64,000 nucleotides of DNA, from the NCBI GenBank assembly GCA_013115125.1, contig JABANN010000043.1, forward strand, positions 41,782-105,781. The letters run 5' to 3'. Both the position numbers and the translations under genes were made by a program. The notes under the pieces are model-generated. The model was not told the DNA's origin and did not search any database. It was given only the letters and a program-made list of their open reading frames with translations. How positions within the stretch are numbered: the stretch's first letter is position 1; every line of letters begins with the position of its first letter. The stretch is from Perkinsus olseni. Taxonomy: Eukaryota > Perkinsozoa > Perkinsida. Below, piece by piece: positions 42,421-52,140 of the stretch.

Positions 42421-42855
42421 CCGCGCCTTCCACCGACTTTTCTCAGCCCTCATCCGGCGTCTTAGTCGCGCACGTCTTCACCTTAGCTACCGCATAGCAG
42501 CGCTCGTGGAGTTTGTCGTTGACGGCAATCTCTGTACGTGTCACCAGTGAAGTGTCTCCATATTTTCGGTGTCACCAGTCTATTTCTCATGTGTATGGCC
42601 GATGCACAGACAGGCAGTTCACAGGGCGGTGACAATCAATAAGAAAAGCTCATAGTTGTTCATATTTCGGTTGACAGGCGAGCGCAGTGGGTTGATACAG
42701 TCGTGAAGTAGGTGACGAATGGTAGACAGATCGTGAACCTGTCTCCGGGCGACATAATCGATTCTTGCTCAGCTGAGATGGTGTCACCCACAGCTGAATT
42801 CGGTGAACAATTTGCCCTTGTCAACGACCACAAGTGTCCTCTTGCTGATACAAAC

Positions 42856-43296
42856 ATGAAGTCCTTCATTTTTGTGACGATTCTACTCCTCACTAACGGC
42901 GTCCATGCTAAGGAAGACGATGTAATTGAGGCTGATTTTGACGCGAAGGGGTCTACTTTCGAAATGGCGAAGGCTACTGGGGGCGGGAAGATCGCAAACT
43001 TGCTCTTTGACGACGGCGGCATCCAGGCTCTAGGTCGCTCGTCGTTGAACGACGTGCTCTCTTCTCTTCGTGGCCATGCTGCTAATCGTGAAAGCGACGA
43101 GGCTGCTAACGACGAAGAGTTTGGCGTTGCTAGCGCTGACGGCGGCAACGGCGGCAGAGGCGGCACCGGCGCGAACGGTGGCAAGGGCGGCCCGGGCGGC
43201 AATGGTTGCCCTGGTGGCGTCGATGCGAAGAATGTCTTGTCACAGATGGTTCTTTTTATCGCGGATCGTGTATCTCTGAACCAATATTTCCATTGA
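42856..43296 (+). CDS. secreted Gly/Asn-rich protein
   Basis: The ATG at 42856 gives a classic signal peptide (MKSFIFVTILLLTNGVHA) followed by an acidic region (KEDDVIEADFD), a middle part (IANLLFDDGGIQALG) and a glycine-rich block (GGNGGRGGTGANGGKGG). About 146 residues in one exon. An in-frame upstream ATG exists at 42712, but the signal peptide decides this start. I recognise no domain. Export and a possible adhesive or matrix role are inferred from composition alone. Confidence 0.65.
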   Translation: MKSFIFVTILLLTNGVHAKEDDVIEADFDAKGSTFEMAKATGGGKIANLLFDDGGIQALGRSSLNDVLSSLRGHAANRESDEAANDEEFGVASADGGNGGRGGTGANGGKGGPGGNGCPGGVDAKNVLSQMVLFIADRVSLNQYFH

Positions 43297-43299
43297 GTT

Positions 43300-44490
43300 T
43301 AGCATAATCAGTGGCCAGGCCGCCGCTGCTGTTGGTGAAGTGTGAGCCATCGGCTCGATGATTTACCCGTGTTGTGAACACGAAGCGTTTTTATGGAAAT
43401 TCTACAAGAAGATTGAAGCTCAAGTTTTTTTGAAGAGTCCGTCTTGTGTTGAAGTCAGTTCTATGGGCTCTCGTTTACCGTTCTTGTCTCCGAAAGCTGA
43501 AATCGCTGTTTATCCGTGAATCACGGACCGTGATGCCTGCGTGGCCTGAGAAAGCTCTGTCAGTCTGATACAGTGACACCGTCAATGACGGTTCACCTAG
43601 TCCGTCACTGACGGACCGTCAGTATAAGACTAGGTGAAGATCAGAGACTACGCCAGAGCGTTCTCTTGAGCGTAAACTTGCTTACGGAGATTTATACCGA
43701 GTTCTAGCTTCTTGCCATCTTCGGATGATGAAGCGAGACTTAGCGACCGAACTTGCAAGCGACTCAAACAACCCCTTGGGCTGTCCCGACTACTCGTTTT
43801 CACAGAACGGCACATGCACTTGTGAAACAGCATTACTGTTGCTCGTGAGATATCACACATTCACAGAGATCTCAATGTTTTTGAACTTCGCACGGACTTC
43901 TTTTAAGTGTGCCAGGCGAAGCGTTCGTCCAGCAGGCGGGCCCATGACGTTGCTCGTCAGTATCACCTCCTGTAGCCGGTGAAAAGAATCACGACCTCGA
44001 TTGGAAGTTACCATAATGCAGAGGCATTGTGTGTGGTTTTAAAGTCCAACGCCGACAGTCCGGCTTAGTAAGACTAGCACCGATGTATCACGTGAGGGGC
44101 ATAAGTTCAGCCAGTTAAATAGGTTGGCAGTATGGGGGATGTGGGGCGTGACTCTGCCGCGTCCAATTCTCATCACCGTCAGAGCCAGTAACCAGTGCCT
44201 GTGTTAAACACAGGTGTTTGCTGCCAACTAGTAGATGGTGGCCACCACGGTTCAGTTGAACACGACACCCGCCCGACACCATACTCAGTCTGGTCGAGTC
44301 AGCGGTTCTTTGATGTTACACCTCCACATCAATGAAACTGAAGGGCTGGGCCGAGCTCACATCCACCGTCATCACAGCCACCATTTCATTGATTACTCCA
44401 TTACCAGCCCCGCTCTCTAGCATTGACCTTCTTTCAAGTATTGTAAATTTATCATACTCTTCGTCGAGCACAACTGGTTATTGCGTGGGA
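43300..44490. other. palindrome-rich non-coding stretch
   Basis: I see no convincing gene. Perfect odd palindromes lie at 43513-43527, 43578-43592, 43601-43615 and 44198-44214. The arms TTCACCTAGTC (43592-43602) and GACTAGGTGAA (43628-43638) enclose one of them. Confidence 0.6.
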
Positions 44491-44494
44491 TGGT

Positions 44495-45790
44495 TTAGCT
44501 CTCCTTCTGCGCAAAATTGTTGCAACAAGCAGGGGATTCTAATCGCAGCTGAATGAAAAGCTTCGGCTGCCCTTCGCGCGGTGATGTCCTTCTCAGCACG
44601 CAAGCCTCGAAATATAACTTTGTTATATGTACCCGGCCGGTTGCTACTTCAACGGTGGTCCACAAGGGCGTTTCTTTCAAGACCATGCAATTTCTCACCG
44701 GCAGCTCGTATGGACCAATATCATGGAGATCGTCCTCGGGTAGGATGAAAAGTCGCCTTCGCCTACCGCTTTGGTTGGCTCGAAACTCGGCCCACATCGA
44801 AGATCCTGTGCGCACTCCAAGAACACGAAAATGACCCATAATTAATGAGGGTACGGTTTTCGACCTCGTAGATGCAGGAGGAACAGCGTTTCAGCCTTCC
44901 CTTCGCCCACCTCTGCACGAATGAGGTAGTGGGGTGAGCAGCACCCAACCGCGACTCAAGAGTCTCGAGGCTGGGAACTCGGCTGATTCGCCTGTCCACG
45001 GGTGAGGGCGGCCGTCCACGGCCGTCGTTGGAGAAGAGATTGACTCCATCATGATCCAGCGAACTCTTGCCATGCGCCGATCGTCTTGTGCTGCACAAGC
45101 TGTGCATGCGTGCATAGCTAATTCTTTCTCCTTCCGAATAGACCCGAGAAATAGAGACTTTTACGCTTCTCCTCCGTTGCATTAACGGGGATGCAACACT
45201 ACACTTAAAAATCGTGCATATGGAGATGAAAATTTTCCGTGTCGGTCTCACGGAAATCCACGGGTATACGTTCGGATGCGGACCCGAAGAACATGGATCC
45301 ACGTATCAGAATCACATATTCTGTGCGGGAACGCTCGTGTGGTTCGTGCGCGGGGAAGAGGGTTGCCGAGGGCCTCTCCCAAGCCATCTGCGAGAAATCT
45401 AAGGCGCCCGTATGAAAATTCCGCGGCGGGGTGAGGACGCTCGGGTTCGATTCCCACTGCGGGGCATTCTCCGTCATTTATTGAGTTGCGACGACGGCGC
45501 AACTCCGCACGAGTAACCCTTCCACACCATAGTCGTGTGCTCACATTAATGCCAACTATCCTCAACGCCGAGACTGGTCCAATCCGTCGGCGGCATTCTT
45601 CTGACGGTAGGTCCGCTCATTCAACGCTATTACAATAACAAAATCAGTTTCCGTGTAATGGTGTCAAATGCTTACAGTAAAACAGAGGCCTTCTGCCCAC
45701 ACTTCGGTGCCCTCCTCCACCAAGAGGGGAGATCCTAAGGTCTTAGAGTATAACTGATTTCCGACGCAACACGATCGTTCCACCAGTTCA
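44495..45790 (-). CDS. uncharacterised gene, paralogue 2
   Basis: Its exon 45671-45790 is identical in DNA to that of paralogue 1. The next exon (HDYGVEGLLVRSCA, about 45496-45540) aligns with ISEIGGLMQSCA. It is followed by an intron with an antisense tRNA-like piece (45399-45495), then RGSMFFGSASERIP and ETDTENFHLHMHDF (about 45185-45300). The last exon contains HFRVLGVRTGSSMWAEF, LFILPEDDLHDIGPYELP and VATGRVHITKLYFEACVL, with a stop near 44495. Family unknown. The 5' end abuts the divergent zinc-finger gene. Confidence 0.4.
45399..45495 (-). other. 97-nt intron with antisense tRNA-like piece, paralogue 2
   Basis: The plus strand at 45440-45470 reads CGCTCGGGTTCGATTCCC and an acceptor-like GGGGCAT. 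The position matches the intron in paralogue 1. Confidence 0.5.
45602..45790 (-). repeat. 189-bp duplicate, copy 2
   Basis: See 42229-42417. The flanks beyond both ends of the repeat are unrelated. Confidence 0.9.
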
Positions 45791-45799
45791 TTCTTGCCA

Positions 45800-48700
45800 C
45801 CTCCCAGTGGGAGGCTCCCACTGATCGGACTGAGCCCGAGCCCTGTTCGAAGTCGCTTTCCTTTCTCAGCGTATCTCGCTGCCCAAGATCGGGTTTCCCA
45901 GAAGGAAGGCTCTTGGGCTTGTCACCTTTGCGGCAACATCAACTATCCCGATAGAGAGGTCTGCAACATCAAAATGTGCAAGGTAAGAGCGGGGCGGTGT
46001 TTCCAGTTCGACCAGCCTTCGGCAGAGTTCTGTTGATCTCGACTGAATTCCAGTACCGCTCCAAGGATGCAATTCAACGTGTATGCCAGAACGATCCTGG
46101 GAAAACTCTCGGGACTCAGGAGAGGCGGCAGTCTAATCAAGACTTAGTCTAGTTTGCCAACAACAAATTTTAGTTTGTGGTACATTAGGCAAGTGGTCGA
46201 ACAATTATTCGAATTTTAGTCGCAGCCATATGGGTGTAAACTTTACACTGTGAAGGGGTTGTTCTTCCGGGACAACGAGGGTGGGAAGTGCTCGTGAATT
46301 GTCTTTCAAGTGCGTGTTTGAAAGCAAGCAATTGTGAAGGCCAGAACCGATGGCGAAACCGAGTTTTACACGTGGAAGGTCTTGACACTGTGTCGGTGTG
46401 AATGCCGATAATCGCTTTGGTCAGGGCGCTCGACCGGACAGTTCCCGTTGGACCTCTGGTAGTGTACCACGACGGGTCTCTCCGCCTCCTCTTGGCCACT
46501 TCGATCAACGCAGGTGAGCTCACCGATTGGGGTTCGCGTGCTACTGAGAAATTTTGGGAGAAGTTGCGAAAGTTGTGGTACAACTTTGTGAATTTATGAA
46601 TATCATTTGCTGTAACTTTGAATGCATGAGAGGGTCCCTGCTCTGCATGTTAAATAAAGCCCGGGTCGACCGGGAAGAAGTCGGGAAGGAGTGGTATGAT
46701 GTAGGGGCGTAGATGGTGATTTTTGTAATGTGATTTGGTCAAGGAGTGGTATGTCCCTCGTAGTGATGGTCGAGCTCCAGTCTTCGCTACTACTACCGAG
46801 GACGCCCCGACAGCCCTCGATTGGTCTCCGGTCCCGATCACGAAAGGTAAAGTCGGTATCGGAGTAGATATTCCCGTGGTAATTTCGTGGCGCGTGACGA
46901 TGGCCCGCTCTGCTCAGGTCGATCGTTTTTCGCTACTGAAGAAGGTTCAATAGGTCATCATCATGCTGGGACTTCGCACCCACATCCCTACCACCCAAGA
47001 CCGCACAGTAGGGCACCGTTACCCGTTGGGGGAAGTGTGGTATGATGGTCAGCATTCGAGTGGTTTATTCAGGTGGCAACTGGACTTGCCATTCGTGTGG
47101 TAATGTTAACTACTCCGATAGAACCGTTTGTTATAGGAGACAATGTGGTCGACCAAGAGAGCAGGTAATAAGTGCTTACTAATTCAACTCTCCCTTGCTT
47201 CAAACCAGATCAAAAGACTCTTCATGGTTACACCGCGTTCGGAGTCGTTGTAGGGCTTTAAACTCGATAGGATGACGAGTCGGTCGCTCGATAGAAGATG
47301 ATCCCATCTGATAGCAGTTGTGAACTCAGGCTTTGAAAATTGCGCTGAGGTCGCCTTTCCCTCGGTGAATGGGGAGATATCAATGACGGTTTGGGTCTGC
47401 ACAGATCGAAAAATATTGCCCAATTTTCTCGTTGTTCACTCAGTGGTATCTCTAGGGGAAAATATTCAATTATTCCGTGCTCGTCTGTTGCTAACCACAA
47501 GCTTTACCGCGATTTTCAACAGAATCTCCCGAGCTTGATCAGCAGGCCCCAGCGAATTTTTTTATTGTTAACGCCGTTTATGAACAAAAACGTTCATCAT
47601 TACGTTCTCGTCATGTGCGGATTTTCTTCGAGAGTTTTCCTACTGAAGCTGTCGTGTATCAGGTGAAGCAGGCCCCCGTGGAACCCTCAATTCATCGGTC
47701 TTCGGGACGCCAGACTACCGCGGGAGTGTCGTTCTTCCATGGTAGTATCAACGGGTGGTGTGGTGAAGAGTGTGGATTGGAAATCAACTTTTGAACGTAC
47801 TAGTTTTTACTAGTACTAGTTCAGTGGAAGCACTAGTTTTTGGCGGGAACTCAGTGTCTCCGAAATAGACATGTTGCGCCGCATCTTACTTTTAAGTTCT
47901 CAAGGAGGAGATAATTTTAATCGCTCAGGGCTTGGCTGCGTGTTGTATGATTTTAACTGGTAGAAAACGGTTACACGCGTCACCCCTAAGCCTTACCTTC
48001 AATGAATCGATTACTTTTGAGGAAGAATCTTTTTTCGTGTACATATCTTCCCTTGGCGACCTAAAAATTCTCTGCTCTGTGCGCGATATGGCGGGTTGAT
48101 ACTCAGGGCTGGGTGATGACGTTGCCGGAAGTTGGGAATGCCGCGCGTGTGGGAACGTCAATTATCCAAGTCGCATCAAATGTAATAACAGAAGATGCGG
48201 TCTACCGAGAGAGGAGGTACTGGGCATGATCGAAAGCGCTCGCCACAGCGATCGATATCTTGAGCAGGCCGTGGTTTCGAGTCTAACCCCGCAGCCTGCT
48301 CGAACGCCCAGAGAAAACGGCCCACAAGCAGGTGAGAGAGGGGTGTCCCGTTGTGGGAACCTGGAAATGTCTATAAAACAGTGCCGCTGCCGGTAGAATT
48401 GATAATCCTGTTTTTCGTCTTCCGAATTCCTCAGTGCAAGGGAAGCTGCTCTCTCCAAGGGCTGCTTCCCTACCCTGCTTGCAGTCCTTGGAGAGAGTTG
48501 AACGATTCCAAGACAAAAAACGCGAATGCTTGATATAACAGGAAGATGAAAAATGGGTCTGAATAGATAACTAGATACTTCAAAAATTTATAACTAATGA
48601 TGCCAAGGTGTCCGTATGGCGTCATTGCAGGTGTTGACGGTAATTGGCTTTGTTCCGCATGTGGCAATGTAAATTACGCCAGCCGAGATCGATGTAACGG

Positions 48701-49430
48701 TCGGGGGTGCGGACGGCCACGAAAAGAGGTCGGGCAGACTGAATGAGGGTATCATTTCTAGTGCGGCGCGGTTTAGGTTGACCGTGGGGCCCTGGAGACC
48801 TCGCCTACCGCACGGTATGACGGGAGAAAATCGGTTACAGGTGTGTCAGTAGCATAAAAAGGGGGTTTCTAGATTTCGGTTTGTGATGCAGGTGATTGGA
48901 CATGTACTCGATGCGGCAACTTGAACTATCAGAGTAGATCTCGGTGTAATAAGAAGAACTGTGCCATGCCGAGAGAGGAGGTGAGGAATCGTGAGAGTCA
49001 TTGAGGAGGGGGAAGGGCTGGGCTTTACTGGTAGTTATGCAGTAGAAGGCTGCGGGCTCATTATCTCTCTCGCAAGGTTTGATTCTGGACACGTTCGTCT
49101 TGCAATGGGCACTCTCTGTCGTTCATGCCCATTCATTCTTACGTAACTGTCAACTACGGCTTGCTAACGCAATCGAGCTCAGTCCTATCCTATTGGATGA
49201 GATCTCGGCTTCCTCGACTTCATGGTGTGACTTGTAGGTCGAAATGCGCTCACCCACGGCTCGACGAGGAGACGTGGTAGAGGCTGATGGATGCTGGGTG
49301 TAAGGCGGCAATCCAGCGCACGAACAATACGGTCTACTGCAGGTGCCCGGCTTGCTCCAATTTAAATTACCCTCACCGATTGAAGTGTAATCGCAAGCAA
49401 TGTGGCGCCCCTCGGCCGATTGGTCCATGA
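45800..49430 (+). CDS. protein with six RanBP2-type zinc fingers
   Basis: Each finger is of the W-x-C-x2-C-GN-x-NY-x2-R-x2-C-x4-C type that binds single-stranded RNA in ZRANB2-like proteins. Fingers: WACHLCGNINYPDREVC (ends 45982), WTCHSCGNVNYSDRTVC (47073-47164), WECRACGNVNYPSRIKC (to 48216), WLCSACGNVNYASRDRC (48631-48728), WTCTRCGNLNYQSRSRC (48892-48980) and CPACSNLNYPHRLKC (49343-49430). The gene ends PRPIGP with stop 49428-49430. Fingers 2 to 6 each end PR[EP] close to an exon end. Linker exons are His/Pro-rich (about 46955-47035). The 5' end is not resolved. Likely RNA-binding, perhaps in splicing. Confidence 0.85.
46879..46917 (+). other. 39-nt intron starting with the TTTCGTGGCGC motif
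   Basis: It begins GTAATTTCGTGGCGCG and ends CTCAG, within the zinc-finger gene. The same core recurs in introns of four other genes. Confidence 0.6.
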
Positions 49431-49464
49431 TCTCGAACGCCTAGCGTTCTGGGCTCCCTCTTTT

Positions 49465-51240
49465 TTATGAACGGAAGTGTTGTGTTGGTGAATATGCTGT
49501 CTGCTGTGGCCTGTTGTGAAGTCTGTCTCGCTCACACGACTCGGGAGCGGCCTGGTTCAGGTGGATCGCTTGGATGAGTGCTCTTAGATTATTGTCGAAC
49601 TGATTCAGCAACGTAACGTATGATTTTGACATAATATGACCCCGGCCCGATTCGAACGGACAGCCTTCTGATCTGGAGTCAGATGCGCTACCGTTGCGCC
49701 ACAGGGCCGAGCTGCAAGGTCGCATATCCTTCGCGTGGGACTAGATGTCCTCACTGATACCTCCCTCTTCATTATTTTGTTACTACCAACCCGATCCACG
49801 ATATCATATCGGAGTCACAAAGAGGTTTTTACAAGGACCGAATATCGTCATTAACAACCATCAGGACCGAGCAACAATTGGCCTTAATTCTTGGCTGCGG
49901 TTTGCTCCCGCCAATCAGCAATGAGGGGAGCTGTCTTGTTGTTTATGGCGAGTGAATAGTCTTCAAGCCATTGATAAACTCTGCCGTACCCAGAGGGAGG
50001 ATGGTCGCAAAAATTGCCGCGCATTTATCAGTGTCTACGGGCGTGATGGGCAGGGCAGAACGCAGTTTGCCGAGAGCGTGTTCGTCCAAGTGACCGAGGA
50101 GGAAACTGGGTGAGAAATGCTGACGGGCTGCCGCAAGGTTGTCGGAGATCGCGATCATATCCTTCGTATTCGCGATGATGAGTGATGAGCAATCGTTAAT
50201 ATACCTGAATGATCGAGGACGTCTGACTGGGCGACAGGGTTGAGACAGATGAGATGCTTGTGGACACGTACTAATTCAAATTCTATTCTATATGGCTAAC
50301 TCAAACTAATTCTAGGTATATTCAAATCAATCTGGGGAAGCTATTATACTATATATTTTGTTCTTATGCGGTCAGCATTAGATCATTGCATAACGTTATG
50401 AATAATTTATTAACAGTGGTATTATACGATGATTAAGATATATCACAACCTACGCGGCTGTAACATAGACAGAAGGCCTCTTGGCCGCTTGCCCAGGCAC
50501 GTCCTGGCGGTACACATAACCAACGATTGGGTTGGGAGATGCAGATTCCTCGGCGAAGTAGACGTCGGTGAATCGTCCTTCTCCAAATTCAAGTCTACAG
50601 CGGTTACTGTCAGCCCTGGTCTGCCTCGAAGCTGCAAGGAGAAGGCATTGAGCGACGGCAAGTCAAGACTCGTACGATGCGATTTCTTTCTTTGCTATCC
50701 AGTCATTGATGTGATCGTTGATGCGGTCGAATTGGCTGCTGAGGCTCTGCAGTCGTTGAGCAATTCCGGCCAGCGGGTCATGTGTCTGCGGAGAATCAAT
50801 GAGAGGGGAAGGTCCTACGGGGTTGCGACTACCTGCGAGTTGCCAGCAGCATGAAGCCCCGAGATGGGTACGCAGGCGAGAGTCGCGGCAACAGCGAATC
50901 GGGCGAAGGCCATCAATGTTGAAGAGAGGAACTGCTGCTGGAACAGCGGGCATCGCACGAAGCCTTAGCAAGTCTCGCCCGCCGAAACTTTTCCGTATCG
51001 AGCGAGGAACCCGGCGGCGCTTTGATGAACGCGGAGTCATGGTTGGGAGAGCAGCTCTACCGGACTCAGTCCCCTGAAATGAACTCCACCCCTGTTGTTG
51101 GGTTGTTTAATTCTCTCGCGTGCGAGTGACCTTCGTTGGCTGTAAAAGTGACCCCGGCCCGATTCGAACGGACAACCTTCTGATCTGGAGTCAGATGCGC
51201 TACCGTTGCGCCACAGGGCCAATCTGAAAATCTCACCTAC
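49465..51240 (-). CDS. uncharacterised minus-strand exons around tRNA-Trp
   Basis: Three coding-like stretches: 50663-51040 (starts MTPRSSKRRRVPRSIRKSFG, ends with the helical RLQSLSSQFDRINDHINDW), 49943-50170 (MIAISDNLAAARQHFSPSF.. LGHLDEHALGKLRSALP) and about 49520-49600 (FDNNLRALIQAIHLNQAAPE). The first has a basic, nuclear-localisation-like start. I cannot tell whether they are exons of one gene, and no family is recognised. Between 50170 and 50430 the DNA is AT-rich. Confidence 0.35.
49637..49708 (-). tRNA. tRNA-Trp (CCA), copy 1
   Basis: A complete cloverleaf with D-arm TGGCGCAACGGTAGCGC, anticodon loop CTCCAGA and T-arm CCGTTCGAATCGG. The acceptor stem has two G-U pairs. It differs from copy 2 at one base. 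The flanks of the two copies are unrelated. Confidence 0.95.
51149..51220 (-). tRNA. tRNA-Trp (CCA), copy 2
   Basis: Same cloverleaf as copy 1 with one base change in the T-stem. On the minus strand it is preceded by GTGAG (51236) and followed by TTTTACAG (to 51140). It could thus fill a 97-nt intron, but the host exons are not established. Confidence 0.95.
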
Positions 51241-51404
51241 CAAACGGTGTTTAGCCGCTTATCACGCACAGGTGGACGTCTCTGGCAGAGACTCTCTGCG
51301 GGAATCTTTAGGACGCTCGCCCCAATGGAACGATGATGAAACAATCTCATCAAGTATTTTATACTGAGCAAAGTCGTGAGGTATGAAAACTAGCGAGTAT
51401 ATAC

Positions 51405-51707
51405 GTGGCATGCGGTGTGGACCACCACCAGAACGCCTTTACCTTCCCTCTGTTGGTTCAACCAAGTTGCGCATTGTGGCGCCATCAGCAGGTCACGAGG
51501 GGGGAGTTTCTGCGGAATGCAAGGGACAGAATACCTTGCCGATTCTTCGGCCGTGAACCTAATCACCCTGTACGCATTGAATTAGTAACACGGTTGCAAC
51601 TACTGCGTGCACAAGAACTGTTGGTGACACGAAGTAGTCATGTTGAATCGGTGCGACTAAACCGATTACACACCGATATACATTCGTTTCTTGTGGAAAA
51701 TATGTAA
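51405..51707 (+). CDS. uncharacterised ORF
   Basis: A 100-residue open frame (ACGVDHHQNAFTFPLLVQP.. RLHTDIHSFLVENM) with no known domain. It may be a single-exon gene, an exon, or chance. From 51710 to 52140 the DNA is AT-rich and holds nothing I can identify. Confidence 0.25.
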   Translation: MACGVDHHQNAFTFPLLVQPSCALWRHQQVTRGEFLRNARDRIPCRFFGREPNHPVRIELVTRLQLLRAQELLVTRSSHVESVRLNRLHTDIHSFLVENM

Positions 51708-52140
51708 GTACCTCTCAGAGGTAACCTCTGGACTCAACCGCTTCAGTAAGACTGGGAGACCCCGTGACAACGGAAGCCACTCGAGGGTCATTAATAATAA
51801 ATAGTAGAATACAAATATAGCGCTGTTATCAAATATTTAAGATAATATTACATAACTAAAACGAGTGTATTGATAACGCCTGATATTAGGGGTTGTTAAT
51901 GTAAGTATCTATAATCACATCAAGACGGCTTGAATGGTTCCGCAGGACCTCAGTCTGAAGGCATGCAGGCAATGAAGTTAGTCAGTCCGTATTGTATCAG
52001 TCTGAGTATCTTCTCTGCCTTTCAATCACCATGGTGATCCCATGACCATTAGCCGGTGGTAGCAGCAGTTTATTACAGTGGAAGATGGAAATTAGTAAAA
52101 CGCGATGTAGGATGGAGCTTATAGATTTGATATTAGTCTG

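Noticed and set aside
42660-43202. Minus-strand proline-rich frame
   Set aside because: It mirrors the glycine-rich block of the plus-strand gene, which has a clear signal peptide.
49465-49799. Frames containing ALWRNGSASDSRSEGCPFESG
   Set aside because: This is a translation of the tRNA-Trp gene, a known kind of false protein; the same peptide appears at the second copy.
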